Below, piece by piece: positions 26,597 through 36,149 of a stretch of DNA of 64,000 nt (positions are counted from its first letter, which is position 1; every line of letters begins with the position of its first letter). The stretch is from Marinobacter sediminicola (GTDB lineage: Bacteria > Pseudomonadota > Gammaproteobacteria > Pseudomonadales > Oleiphilaceae). The notes under the pieces are model-generated. The model did not search any database. It was given only the letters and a program-made list of their open reading frames with translations, and was not told where the DNA came from. Location: assembly GCF_031157525.1 (NCBI RefSeq), contig NZ_JAVIXR010000012.1, positions 56,159-120,158 of the forward strand, given 5' to 3'. A program made the translations under genes and the position numbers.

Positions 26597-27402
26597 TCAC
26601 CAATGCAAACACGCAAACATGGCAGTTCCGCACCCCTAAACAGTACATGTTGCGGTGGGCTGGCTGGTTCTGGCTGGTGGCTTTGACAGTGTTCTGCTGG
26701 AACCTGATGACGGAAGACACCATTTGGGCCTTTGTAGCAGACGCACCCCGACAAGCTTCGGATATCGGTGGCCGAATGCTCCCACCGCGCTGGGGCTATC
26801 TCAATGAACTCTGGCAGCCGCTCTGGGATACGCTGAACATCGCAACCCTTGGTACGCTGATCGGAGTAATCATTGCGATACCCGTTGCCTTCCTGGCCGC
26901 TGAGAACACAACCCCGAGTCGCCATTTTGTGCGCCCGCTGGCCTTGCTGATCATCGTGACCTCACGCTCGATCAACTCGCTTATTTGGGCCTTGCTGTTG
27001 GTGGCAATTATCGGCCCGGGACTGTTGGCTGGCATTGTCGCGATCGGTCTGCGCTCCATCGGCTTCGTCGCCAAGTTGCTGTACGAGGCCATCGAAGAGA
27101 TCGATGAAAGCCAGGTGGAAGCAGTGCGCGCAACAGGTGCCTCTGGAACCCAGGTGATTGACTATGCAATTATCCCGCAGGTTCTGCCGGCATTCTGGGG
27201 CATTTCAGTGTTCCGCTGGGACATCAACATTCGCGAATCTACCATTCTCGGGTTGGTAGGTGCCGGTGGCCTGGGTTTGCAACTCCAGTCATCCTTAAGC
27301 ACCTTAGCCTGGAACCAGGTAACGGTAATATTTCTCGTTATACTCGCGACGGTGGTCGTTTCTGAATGGGTATCTGCGAAAGTCCGGCAGGCGGTGCTCT
27401 AA
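26593..27402 (+). CDS. phnE2: Phosphonate-type ABC transporter permease PhnE (second copy)
   Basis: 269 aa from the ATG at 26593, which overlaps the first permease stop (ATGA); a GTG three codons upstream is less likely. Six or so TM helices, coupling loop EAVRATGASGTQVIDYAI, and NIRESTILGLVGAGGLGLQL parallel the first permease. They are clearly homologous but divergent, so this is an old duplication. Last gene of the importer operon; a strong hairpin lies 40 nt downstream. Confidence 0.9.
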   Translation: MITNANTQTWQFRTPKQYMLRWAGWFWLVALTVFCWNLMTEDTIWAFVADAPRQASDIGGRMLPPRWGYLNELWQPLWDTLNIATLGTLIGVIIAIPVAFLAAENTTPSRHFVRPLALLIIVTSRSINSLIWALLLVAIIGPGLLAGIVAIGLRSIGFVAKLLYEAIEEIDESQVEAVRATGASGTQVIDYAIIPQVLPAFWGISVFRWDINIRESTILGLVGAGGLGLQLQSSLSTLAWNQVTVIFLVILATVVVSEWVSAKVRQAVL

Positions 27403-27442
27403 AGGAGCACGACCGCCAGTAGGGTGAGTAACCCAAAACGAA

Positions 27443-27476
27443 AAAAGGCAAATCAGTAAGTTACTGATTTGCCTTT
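27443..27476. terminator. Bidirectional terminator between phnE2 and tRNA-fMet
   Basis: AAAAGGCAAATCAGT (27443-27457) pairs with ACTGATTTGCCTTTT around 27462-27476. It has A-run and T-run on the two sides, so it can end both the plus-strand importer operon and the minus-strand tRNA transcript. Confidence 0.85.
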
Positions 27477-27481
27477 TAATA

Positions 27482-27558
<77 letters not shown>

Positions 27559-27625
27559 TCAAACTGGTTGTTGCCGAGTCACCTCGATCAACGTGCGCGT
27601 ATATTAAGGACTTGTGGGCGCGTTG

Positions 27626-28315
27626 TCAAATACTGTTTTCAAACAGGTCTGTTGGGTAGTGAAGGTTTTCTGCCTCCGATGCCTCGGGATTCTTGAAAAA
27701 CCCAACTTGCTCCATCGCTTCCTGAACTGGCCGGAACGATTTGCGGTGTTCTGGCGTTACTCCCAACCGGAACAAGGCTTCCATGTGCACGGGCGTAGGA
27801 TACCCTTTGTGTTTGGCAAGGCCGTAGCCGGGATACTCCCGCTCCAGAGCTTCCATTTCCCTGTCCCGTGTCACTTTCGCGAGTATGGATGCGGCGCTAA
27901 TGGCCTCTACCCGACTATCCCCCTTTACCACCGGCTCGGAGGGCCAGTGCCACTTCGGGCATTTGTTTCCATCCACCAGTACGTATTCCGGCGCAACACC
28001 TAAGCCAGCCACAGCACGTTCCATGGCGATCATGGTGGCTTGGTAGATGTTGATCTGATCGATCTCATGGGCCTCGCAACGGCCCAGGCTCCAGGCACTC
28101 GCATGCTCAATGATTTCTTCGTAAAGGGCATTACGCTTTTTTTCGGTGAGCTTTTTTGAGTCTGCCAACCCAGCGATGGGCCGATCAGGATTCAGAATGA
28201 CTGCAGCAGTCACGACGGCACCAATGAGAGGCCCGCGCCCTACTTCATCCACACCAGCCAATAGCCGACCCTCATACGCGCACTTGAACGGAGGTAATGC
28301 AGGTGCTCGCGCCAT
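27626..28315 (-). CDS. rnhB: Ribonuclease HII
   Basis: 229 aa. Cleaves RNA of RNA-DNA hybrids and single ribonucleotides in DNA. Active-site motif [10 protein letters not shown] near the N-terminus, SKKLTEKKR, and VDGN; together they give the Asp-Glu-Asp-Asp set. The gene directly follows lpxB (the stop TAG abuts the ATG). It is the last gene of the long minus-strand operon; dnaE, commonly next, is absent here. Confidence 0.95.
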   Translation of the reverse strand: MARAPALPPFKCAYEGRLLAGVDEVGRGPLIGAVVTAAVILNPDRPIAGLADSKKLTEKKRNALYEEIIEHASAWSLGRCEAHEIDQINIYQATMIAMERAVAGLGVAPEYVLVDGNKCPKWHWPSEPVVKGDSRVEAISAASILAKVTRDREMEALEREYPGYGLAKHKGYPTPVHMEALFRLGVTPEHRKSFRPVQEAMEQVGFFKNPEASEAENLHYPTDLFENSI

Positions 28316-29497
28316 CTAGCCGGCCCTTTCTTCAACAAGCATGGAGATTGCACTGGCAGCTTTCTCGTCAGCATCTTGCTTCAAGGTGTGGTGTAGCTCA
28401 GTAAATGCATGCACTAGCCGATAGCGTTCTTGCTGGTTCTCCATTCGCTCCAACACCGCAGTGCCAAGTGATTCCGGTGTCGCGTCATCCTGCAACAGCT
28501 CCGGGACCAGAGATTGCTTTGCCAACAGGTTCGGCAGCGCCACATGGGGCACCTTCACCAAGCGGGAAATCACTGCCCAACTAACGTTGCTCAAACGATA
28601 CCCCACAACCATAGGCTTTTTCAGCAGCATGGCCTCTAGGGTCGCCGTTCCAGACGCAAGCAATACAACGTCGGACGCAGCCATCACTTCCCGGGAACGT
28701 CCTCGTACGATAGTAACCTGAAGTTTTACATCGAGTGCTTCGATAAGATCGCGAACCTGCTGCTCCCTTTCACGGTTCACACAAGGAATCACCAGCTGCA
28801 CATCCGGCCGTTTGGTTTGAATCCAGCGCGCAGCTTCCAGAAACAAAGTACCTAATCGTTCGACTTCACCAGCCCGACTACCCGGCAAAACTGCCAGTAA
28901 AGGCGCGCTCTCATCAAGCCCAAGATCCTGGCGGGCCTTCCCTGTTTCCGGCACCAGTGGAATGCGATCTGCAAGAGGATGCCCTACAAAGGCAACGGGC
29001 ACCTGGTGCTCTTCATAGAACCTGGCCTCAAACGGCAACAGGGTGAGCATAAGGTCTACCGACTTGGCGATTTTGAAAATACGGTTCTGCCGCCAAGCCC
29101 AAACCGAAGGGCTGACGTAATGAACAGATGGAATACCCGCCTCTCGGCAGCGTCGCTCGATGGCCAGGGTAAAATCCGGGGAATCAATGCCAATTACCAC
29201 ATCGGGTGGCGTGGCAAAAAAATAACTCAGCAGGCGAGCACGAATACGAAAGAGTTCCCGAATGCGGCCAAGAACTTCCACCAGCCCCATAATAGAGAGC
29301 CGTTCCATGGGAATCAGGGAGTGGAACCCCTCCGCAATCATTTCATCGCCACCGATGCCCACAAAGCGTGCGTTGGGGTAGCGTTTGCGAAGTGATCGGA
29401 TCAATCCAGCGCCCAGAATGTCCCCAGACGCTTCACCTGCGATAATGCCAAAGGTTATGCTGCGGTCACTGACAACCGCGGCCTGGGGATGCTCCAT
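28316..29497 (-). CDS. lpxB: Lipid-A-disaccharide synthase
   Basis: 393 aa glycosyltransferase (GT-B-like, GT19) that joins UDP-2,3-diacylglucosamine and lipid X in lipid A synthesis at the inner membrane. Key signatures: IIAGEASGDILGAGLI at the N-terminus, VGIGGDEM, and later VLPGSRAGEVERL and ASGTATLEAMLLKKPMVVGYR. AGGAGT lies upstream of the ATG. Length is about that of E. coli LpxB. Confidence 0.96.
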   Translation of the reverse strand: MEHPQAAVVSDRSITFGIIAGEASGDILGAGLIRSLRKRYPNARFVGIGGDEMIAEGFHSLIPMERLSIMGLVEVLGRIRELFRIRARLLSYFFATPPDVVIGIDSPDFTLAIERRCREAGIPSVHYVSPSVWAWRQNRIFKIAKSVDLMLTLLPFEARFYEEHQVPVAFVGHPLADRIPLVPETGKARQDLGLDESAPLLAVLPGSRAGEVERLGTLFLEAARWIQTKRPDVQLVIPCVNREREQQVRDLIEALDVKLQVTIVRGRSREVMAASDVVLLASGTATLEAMLLKKPMVVGYRLSNVSWAVISRLVKVPHVALPNLLAKQSLVPELLQDDATPESLGTAVLERMENQQERYRLVHAFTELHHTLKQDADEKAASAISMLVEERAG

Positions 29498-29517
29498 CTA
29501 ACAAGACTCCTGCCAGC

Positions 29518-30309
29518 TTAGCGGATAATGCCACGATGAGCGCCGCGCAGGGAGTCAATCAGCACCCGCACTTCTGGTGTGCCTGAGTATTCTTCTTCCA
29601 GTTTCTCCACTGCCTGCTCCGTCGTCAGGCCTTGGCGATATATAACCTTGTAAGCCCGGCGCAGGGTCATCAGCACTTCTTTGTCGAATCCGCGTCGCTT
29701 GAGGCCTTCAACGTTCATGCCGTGGGGCTCCGCCGACTGACCGGCAGCCATAACGTAAGCCGGGATATCCTTGAGTACGATACTGCCGCCAGCCGCCATG
29801 CTATGGGGCCCAATGTGGCAGAATTGGTGCACCATGGTGCCGCCGCCTAGAATGGCATGGTCACCAACCGTCACATGGCCTGCCAAGGTTGCGCAGTTAG
29901 CGAGTATAATGTCGCTGCCAATAACGCAGTCATGGGCTACATGCACATAAGCCATGAGCAAGTTGTTGCTGCCGATACGGGTCTCACCTTGGTCCTGAAT
30001 TGTGCCGCGGTGAATGGTGCAGTTCTCGCGGATCGTATTATTGTCCCCGATAATCAGAGTGGTTGGTTCACCCGCGTATTTTTTATCCTGACATTCTTCT
30101 CCTATGCTGGAGAACTGAAAAATGCGATTATTTTTGCCAATAATCGTTGGCCCTTTCACAACCACATGGGAAAGGATTTCTGTGCCTTCACCAATTTCCA
30201 CATTTGGGCCAATGTAGCTCCAGGGACCAACCGTTACGTTATCCGCAAGTTTGGCTGATGGATCTACTATCGCTTGGGGATGAACGCCCGACCAATCATT
30301 CGTCGCCAT
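29518..30309 (-). CDS. lpxA: UDP-N-acetylglucosamine acyltransferase
   Basis: 263 aa, left-handed beta-helix built of hexapeptide repeats (VTVGPWSYIGPNVEIGEG). It adds the first 3-hydroxyacyl chain to UDP-GlcNAc. The catalytic His is in AYVHVAHDCVIG, and GGGTMVHQFCHIGPHSM is strongly conserved. Its ATG overlaps the fabZ stop by one base (TAATG). Typical length (E. coli: 262 aa). Confidence 0.96.
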   Translation of the reverse strand: MATNDWSGVHPQAIVDPSAKLADNVTVGPWSYIGPNVEIGEGTEILSHVVVKGPTIIGKNNRIFQFSSIGEECQDKKYAGEPTTLIIGDNNTIRENCTIHRGTIQDQGETRIGSNNLLMAYVHVAHDCVIGSDIILANCATLAGHVTVGDHAILGGGTMVHQFCHIGPHSMAAGGSIVLKDIPAYVMAAGQSAEPHGMNVEGLKRRGFDKEVLMTLRRAYKVIYRQGLTTEQAVEKLEEEYSGTPEVRVLIDSLRGAHRGIIR

Positions 30310-30746
30310 TAAACTTCTCTCTCAGCGGTCAGTATCTCTGCCACACAGACGACTTCACCATCGACCAGTGCGCGACAATCAAATTTCCAGATACCGCGTT
30401 TTTCCGAGATGATTTCCGACTCCATGCACAGCCGGTCTCCGGGTAACACGGGGCGCTTGAACCGCGTCTTACTGGTGCCTGCCAGGTATTGTACCAGCCC
30501 ATCTGAGGGCTTCCGCCCCACTGTCACAAAACCGAGAATGCCCGACAACTGCGCCATGGCTTCGATAATCAGTACCCCAGGCATTATCGGGTTGCCGGGG
30601 AAGTGACCGTTAAAGAACGGCTCGTTGTAGGAGATATTTTTATAACCTTTTATCGATTTGGACTTTTCGATCTCGGTCACCCGATCCACTAACAAAAACG
30701 GATAGCGGTGTGGCAGGTGTTCCAGTATTTCATCAATATGCATCAT
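30309..30746 (-). CDS. fabZ: 3-hydroxyacyl-ACP dehydratase
   Basis: 145 aa hot-dog-fold dehydratase of type II fatty acid synthesis, supplying unsaturated acyl-ACP and balancing the 3-hydroxyacyl pool used by LpxA/LpxD. Signatures: [13 protein letters not shown] with catalytic His, [26 protein letters not shown] with catalytic Glu. It may start one codon later at a second ATG. It lies between lpxD and lpxA, the usual gammaproteobacterial order. Confidence 0.96.
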   Translation of the reverse strand: MMHIDEILEHLPHRYPFLLVDRVTEIEKSKSIKGYKNISYNEPFFNGHFPGNPIMPGVLIIEAMAQLSGILGFVTVGRKPSDGLVQYLAGTSKTRFKRPVLPGDRLCMESEIISEKRGIWKFDCRALVDGEVVCVAEILTAEREV

Positions 30747-30757
30747 TATGATCGGCC

Positions 30758-31783
30758 TCAGCCTTCAGTTTTCTTTTCCAGCTCTTTGACGCGCCGTGCC
30801 AAAGTATCCAGTTGACGGAATCGCACGGCATTCTTGCGCCATTGCCGATTAGTATCTGCACTGGTTCCCGAAGAATAGACTCCCGGCTCCGGGATATCTC
30901 CGGTTACCATGGTCATGCCAGTAAGATGCACCTGGCTAGTGATTTCCAAGTGGCCGGCTACTCCGGCGGCGCCGCCAAATACACAGTGGCTGCCAATCTT
31001 TGTGCTGCCCGCAATGCCAACCATTGACGCCATCGCGCAATGATCACCAATGCGCACGTTGTGGGCAATCTGAATCAGGTTATCAAGCTTTACACCATTG
31101 CCGATAACCGTGTCATCCAGAGCACCGCGATCAATAGTCGTGTTTGCGCCAACCTCAACATCGTCACCAAGAACAACGCGACCTAGCTGCGCAATTCGAT
31201 GCCATTGGCCTTTTTCGTTGGCGAAGCCAAATCCGTCAGAGCCTATCACTGCGCCGCTGAGAATATGGCAACGCTTCCCAATCACGACATCGTGGGCTAA
31301 AGTCACCCGGGGCCTGATGATGGAGCCAGCCCCAATATTGGTGCGCGCACCAATCACACTGCCCGCTCCGACGACAACCGCTTCGCCAATAACAACGCCC
31401 GCCTCAACAACGGCATTAGCGCCAATACTGGCACTGGCGGCAACGGCTGCACTGGGATCAACCACTGCTGCAGGATGAATGCCCGGCCGTGCAATCGGTG
31501 CAGGGTCAAACCAGTGGCTGAGCCGAGCATACCCCAGATAGGGATTATCAAGTACCAGGACATTGGTCGGGCAATCATCCGCAGCTGCAGGCGACAGAAT
31601 GACCGCCGCCGCCTGAGTATCTGCCAGGTGTTTTGCATAGGCGGGATTTGCCAGAAAACTGAGCTGATTCGGGCCAGCAGCCTGGAGAGTTGCAATGCCG
31701 AACACCTGAATTTCAGGATCGCCTCGCAGCTCCGCGCCCACGGCTTCTGCTATCTCTCCAAGCCGGTAAGACTTTTCTGTCAT
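30758..31783 (-). CDS. lpxD: UDP-3-O-acylglucosamine N-acyltransferase
   Basis: 341 aa from the ATG at 31783, with GGAG upstream; this equals the E. coli length. A uridine-binding N-terminal domain ([18 protein letters not shown]) is followed by many hexapeptide repeats ([17 protein letters not shown]) and the catalytic His in [16 protein letters not shown]-terminal coiled stretch ([14 protein letters not shown]) ends the protein. It adds the N-linked 3-hydroxyacyl chain in the third step of lipid A synthesis. Confidence 0.96.
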   Translation of the reverse strand: MTEKSYRLGEIAEAVGAELRGDPEIQVFGIATLQAAGPNQLSFLANPAYAKHLADTQAAAVILSPAAADDCPTNVLVLDNPYLGYARLSHWFDPAPIARPGIHPAAVVDPSAAVAASASIGANAVVEAGVVIGEAVVVGAGSVIGARTNIGAGSIIRPRVTLAHDVVIGKRCHILSGAVIGSDGFGFANEKGQWHRIAQLGRVVLGDDVEVGANTTIDRGALDDTVIGNGVKLDNLIQIAHNVRIGDHCAMASMVGIAGSTKIGSHCVFGGAAGVAGHLEITSQVHLTGMTMVTGDIPEPGVYSSGTSADTNRQWRKNAVRFRQLDTLARRVKELEKKTEG

Positions 31784-31831
31784 CTCGCGCTCCAAAACAC
31801 GCCTGTGAGCCCCTGGGCTCTCCAGCAAGAG

Positions 31832-32326
31832 TTAACGGTTCAGCTTTTCCAGAAGCTGTGGGGTCAAGTTCATTTCCGGCTTCACATAAACAACAGCTTC
31901 GCTAGGCAGAATCAGATCCAGACCGTTTTCTTCCAGCAACTCTTTTACTGCTGCATCCACTTCCGGGCGGGCTTCTTCGAGAAACGCCTGCTTCCGCTGA
32001 TTAACAGTAGTATCAAGACGCTGTTTCAGGAAATTGAACTCTTTGACTCTTTCCTGGAATTCACCAGCAAGCTTGTTACGCTCACTTTCATTCATCATTG
32101 CACCGTCTTTTTCCAGACGCTCTTTCAACTTTCGTGCTGCTTCCTGAGTCTCGCGAACCTTTTCTTCATCGCCAGCAAAATCTCTCTGCATAGCTTCACT
32201 GAAAGACTTTGCGTCGTTTGAAGAAAACAATGCCTGGCGAAGATCTACAACACCAATGCGGGTTTCTGCTACGGCTGGCAGAGCGATCACCATGGCTGCT
32301 GCAAACATCAGTAAGTTTCTGAACAT
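31832..32326 (-). CDS. skp: Periplasmic chaperone Skp/OmpH
   Basis: 164 aa from the ATG at 32326 (AGGAG upstream), giving a signal peptide FRNLLMFAAAMVIALPAVAE. The mature part starts TRIGVVDLRQALFSS and has a long Arg/Glu/Lys-rich helical hairpin (about residues 45-130), the tentacle of the Skp trimer that shields unfolded outer-membrane proteins. It lies between bamA and lpxD, the standard place. Confidence 0.92.
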   Translation of the reverse strand: MFRNLLMFAAAMVIALPAVAETRIGVVDLRQALFSSNDAKSFSEAMQRDFAGDEEKVRETQEAARKLKERLEKDGAMMNESERNKLAGEFQERVKEFNFLKQRLDTTVNQRKQAFLEEARPEVDAAVKELLEENGLDLILPSEAVVYVKPEMNLTPQLLEKLNR

Positions 32327-32389
32327 CTTGGGTCTCCTGAGTATCATTCGTTTTTGTTTCTCGTAACGCTTAATCGGAATGTCCGGGAA

Positions 32390-34708
32390 TCAGAATGTCT
32401 GGCCAAGTGAGAACTGGAACACCTGAGTGTCGTCACCCGGCTTATCGTTCAGCGGCTTGGCAAGACTGAATGCCAATGGGCCTACCGCGGTAATCCACTG
32501 AAATCCAACGCCCACAGAGAATCGCAATTCCTTGAGATCCGGGTCAAATCCACGGTCCGGGTCGAATACCTGGCCACCGTCCAAGAAGAATGCGGTGCGC
32601 ATGGAGCGGCTGTCACCGGCAAATGGCGTCGGGAAAATCAGCTCCAAAGATCCTTCTGTGAGGAGATTACCACCGAACGGATCGGGATCGGAAAAATCGT
32701 TGTCTGCGGGGCGCGCGCGCGGCCCCAGTGAATTCGCTTGATAGCCCCTTACCGAGCCATAGCCACCAGCATAGAAGTGCTCATAGAACGGCATCATTGG
32801 ATCTTCACCATATCCATTACCGTAACCCACTTCTGTTCTTGTATGCACAACCCAGCGGTTGTTGTCCGATACCGGATAGTAGAAATCCGTTCTGTGGGTG
32901 GCTTTGTAGAACGTAAGGTCACTGCCAGGCACGGCCACGTCAATTGACAGGGAATGGCTGTGGCCCGCAGTTGGTAAAACACCCCGGTTCAACGTACTGC
33001 GACGCCAACTACCAAATAAGAAATAGTTGTTAAAGCTATCGCCTTCCTCTGCAATAAATTCAGTCACATCTTTCGATGTAAATACACCACCTTTCAGCTT
33101 GGAGTTGGTATAACCCACCCCGAAGTTCAGCCTGGTAATGTTATCGGTCGGATAACCAAAGGTGAGACGCCCACCGTATTCATCCAACAGGTAGGACGTG
33201 ATGTCCTCCTGCTCAAAATCAGTCTCCCGGGCAAACACACTGAATCCACGGCTCACGCCATCTACAGTGTAGTACGGGTCCATATAGGAGATATTTGCGC
33301 TTCTCACCGCATCACTGACGTTTACTCCAAACGATGCCCGCTTACCGGTGCCGAAGAAGTTATTTTCGGCAACATTGGCGCCAAGAATAATGCCAGAGTC
33401 CTGTGAAAAGCCCACAGACGCTGAAAGGCTGCCGGTTGGCTGCTCTTCAACAGAATAGTTCACATCAACCAGGTCATCGGTTCCTGGCACAGGAACCGTA
33501 TCCACATTGACCATCTTGAAAAAACCAAGTCGCTCAAGACGAGTTTTAGAAAACTCAATGCGATCCGACGAGGCAATACCGCCTTCCATTTGCGTCATTT
33601 CCTGACGCAAAACATCGTCACGGGTAGAGACGTTTCCGCTGAAATTGATGCGACGAACATAAGCCCGCTTGCCAGGCTCTACAAAGAAGGTAACGGCGGC
33701 GGTGTTATTTGGGCCTGGCTCAGGCACGGCATTTACGTTTGCGAACGCATAACCTTCTCTACCCAATCGGAACGACAGCGTTTCCGAAATAGCCGTCATA
33801 CGGGCACGGGAGAATACATCGCCCGCCTCTACCGGGATCAATTCACGCAGTTCTTCCTCACCAACAATGAGATCGCCGCGCAGTTTTATATCAGAAATCG
33901 TATATTGCGGGCCTTCATTGAGAGCAATGGCGATAAATACCTGTCGCTTGTCTGGCGAGATAGAAACCTGGCTGGACTCAACGCTGAAGTCCAGATATCC
34001 GCGGTCGAGGTAGAATGAGCGCAGGGTTTCCAGATCACCGCTCAGTCGTTCCCGCGCATATTTGTCGGAATTAGTGAGGGAGTTCCACCAGCTGCTGGTG
34101 CGCAGTTCAAACAGATCTCGCAACTGTTCATCGCTGAACTCCCGGTTTCCTACCAAGTTGATATGCTGAATAGCCGCAACTGTGCCTTCGTTAATATCCA
34201 GGCGGACTGCCACACGATTTCGCGGAAGCACTTCAGCCGTTGCTTTGACTCGAGCGTTGTAGCGCCCTTGCCCAATGTAGGAGCGCAAAATTTCCAGTTC
34301 CAGGCGTTCCAGTGTTGCCCGGCGGAATACCTGACCTTCCTGAAGCCCGGCACCAGCCAAGGCATCCATGAGCATGCCAGTTTCGATGTTCTTGTTGCCT
34401 TCAATCTCGATCGACGTGATCGAGGGGCGCTCCCGAACTGTAAGTATGAGGATCCCGGCGTCGCGACTCGCTTCTATATCGGTAAACAACCCTGTCCGGA
34501 ACAGTGATTTAATCGCATCGGCCAGTTCGGCTTCGTCCATCTGCTCGCCGATATTAACGGGGAAAGCGGAGAAAACAGTACCTGCAGAAACTCGCTGCAA
34601 GCCTTCCACCTCAATATCTGCAACCGTAAATTCATCTGCAAATGCTGGCTTCATGCCGGTTGCGGCAACAGCGAGGCCAACAGCTAAGCCTAGAAGAGAA
34701 CGTCTCAT
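32390..34708 (-). CDS. bamA: Outer membrane protein assembly factor BamA
   Basis: 772 aa. Signal peptide (RRSLLGLAVGLAVAATG, cut near AFA-D), five POTRA repeats (about 24-425; FTVADIEVEGLQRVS at the first) and a C-terminal 16-strand beta-barrel ending in FQFSLGQTF, with the terminal Phe of outer-membrane barrels. VRGYQANSLGPRA contains the conserved VRGF-like loop motif. It inserts outer-membrane proteins together with the Bam lipoproteins; rseP and skp neighbours are conserved. Confidence 0.97.
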   Translation of the reverse strand: MRRSLLGLAVGLAVAATGMKPAFADEFTVADIEVEGLQRVSAGTVFSAFPVNIGEQMDEAELADAIKSLFRTGLFTDIEASRDAGILILTVRERPSITSIEIEGNKNIETGMLMDALAGAGLQEGQVFRRATLERLELEILRSYIGQGRYNARVKATAEVLPRNRVAVRLDINEGTVAAIQHINLVGNREFSDEQLRDLFELRTSSWWNSLTNSDKYARERLSGDLETLRSFYLDRGYLDFSVESSQVSISPDKRQVFIAIALNEGPQYTISDIKLRGDLIVGEEELRELIPVEAGDVFSRARMTAISETLSFRLGREGYAFANVNAVPEPGPNNTAAVTFFVEPGKRAYVRRINFSGNVSTRDDVLRQEMTQMEGGIASSDRIEFSKTRLERLGFFKMVNVDTVPVPGTDDLVDVNYSVEEQPTGSLSASVGFSQDSGIILGANVAENNFFGTGKRASFGVNVSDAVRSANISYMDPYYTVDGVSRGFSVFARETDFEQEDITSYLLDEYGGRLTFGYPTDNITRLNFGVGYTNSKLKGGVFTSKDVTEFIAEEGDSFNNYFLFGSWRRSTLNRGVLPTAGHSHSLSIDVAVPGSDLTFYKATHRTDFYYPVSDNNRWVVHTRTEVGYGNGYGEDPMMPFYEHFYAGGYGSVRGYQANSLGPRARPADNDFSDPDPFGGNLLTEGSLELIFPTPFAGDSRSMRTAFFLDGGQVFDPDRGFDPDLKELRFSVGVGFQWITAVGPLAFSLAKPLNDKPGDDTQVFQFSLGQTF

Positions 34709-34752
34709 TCAATTATTTCGCCTGGTTAATGCGCGTAAGGAGCCCGCAATTC

Positions 34753-36102
34753 TCACAACCGCATCAGGTCGTTGTAAAGAGCAAACACCATTAATGTGAG
34801 GATCATTGCCATACCAATTCGTAATCCAAGCTCCTGGACCGCATCCGAAACCGGCTTTTTGCGGATTGCCTCAATGGTGTAATACACGATATGGCCACCA
34901 TCCAGCACAGGAACAGGTAACAGATTCAAGATTCCCAAGCTAACGCTCAGGTAAGCCAAAAATCGAATAAAGTCTTCAAATCCTGAGCTGACACTGGCTT
35001 CAGCTACACGGGCAATCGTAATTGGGCCACTGAGGTTACTGGGTGAGAGCAACCCTGTAACCATCTTTTTAATAGCAACCAGTGTAAGGCGGGTGTCTGC
35101 CCAGGTTTCGTCCAACGCAACGGGGATGGCAGCCAGAGGGCCGTAGCGAACGTCGCGCATTACGCTGTCTGGCCACGAGACTGCCTCAACGCCAGCGCCT
35201 ACAAAGCCGATCACTTCGCCACTATCCTGCTTTTTCTCAGCCGGTGTAATCTGTACAGACTGCTCCAAACCAGCACGTTCAATGGTAAGGGTCAATGTTT
35301 GCTCGGGTGAGCTACGTATCGATGCAACCAACTCGAACCAGTTCGCAATGGGCTCGTCATTCACAGCAAGAACGTGATCACCGGTCTGCAAGCCCGCAAT
35401 CTGGGCACGGCCGCCGTCTGCGATCTGGCCAAGTATCGCTGGAACATCTGGCCGCCAAGGCGTGATACCAAACTCACCAAGCGGGTTCGGCGTTTCGTCA
35501 CTGAGGCTCCACCCACCCAGCTCGCCACTCAAAGTTCCCTGAGCGCCAGCACTGGAAACATCCAGGGTGATTACTCCCTGCTCGCCAGCACGCTCAAGAA
35601 TACGCATATTCACATCACGCCAGGAGCTCACTCGATGCCCGTCTACAGCGTGGATCTCCATGCCTTCCCGCAGGCCGACATTACTGGCAACACTTTCCTC
35701 GGCAACACCACCCACAATTGGCGCAACATGAGTAACACCCACTACGCCAAGAAGCCAGTAGGCCAAAATAGCAAAAAGGAAGTTTGCAGCCGGCCCTGCC
35801 GCAGCAATGGCAATCCGCTGGGAGGGTGTTTTGGATGTAAACGCCTGATCTCTGATCTCTTCAGGGACTGGTCCCTCTCGCTCATCCAGCATTTTCACAT
35901 AGCCGCCCAGCGGAATGGCGGCTATTGCGAATTCAGTGCCGTGGCGATCGTACCAAGAGAACAGGGGCTTCCCAAACCCCACTGAGAAGCGCAGCACTTT
36001 CACACCGCAGCGGCGCGCAACCCAGAAGTGGCCATACTCATGCAGGGTAACGAGTATCCCCAATGTAAGCGCAAGAGCAAGTACGGTTTGAATAATCTGC
36101 AT
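34753..36102 (-). CDS. rseP: Site-2 metalloprotease RseP
   Basis: 449 aa zinc metalloprotease of the inner membrane. Active site HEYGH at residues 21-25 in TM1; the third zinc ligand is in NLLPVPVLDGGH near the C-terminus. Two PDZ regions lie between (about 120-300; VGLREGMEIHAVDGHRVSSW and AGLQTGDHVLAVNDEPI). It cleaves anti-sigma RseA in the envelope-stress cascade and clears signal peptides. A CAGGAATGCT site precedes the ATG. Confidence 0.95.
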   Translation of the reverse strand: MQIIQTVLALALTLGILVTLHEYGHFWVARRCGVKVLRFSVGFGKPLFSWYDRHGTEFAIAAIPLGGYVKMLDEREGPVPEEIRDQAFTSKTPSQRIAIAAAGPAANFLFAILAYWLLGVVGVTHVAPIVGGVAEESVASNVGLREGMEIHAVDGHRVSSWRDVNMRILERAGEQGVITLDVSSAGAQGTLSGELGGWSLSDETPNPLGEFGITPWRPDVPAILGQIADGGRAQIAGLQTGDHVLAVNDEPIANWFELVASIRSSPEQTLTLTIERAGLEQSVQITPAEKKQDSGEVIGFVGAGVEAVSWPDSVMRDVRYGPLAAIPVALDETWADTRLTLVAIKKMVTGLLSPSNLSGPITIARVAEASVSSGFEDFIRFLAYLSVSLGILNLLPVPVLDGGHIVYYTIEAIRKKPVSDAVQELGLRIGMAMILTLMVFALYNDLMRL

Positions 36103-36149
36103 AGCATTCCTGGTTTAAGCGCCAGCCCGGCGAAAATCTCTAAGTTACA

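Noticed and set aside
31475..32221. Plus-strand open frame opposite lpxD and skp
   Set aside because: Composition is a codon shadow of the two real genes; it lacks a start signal.
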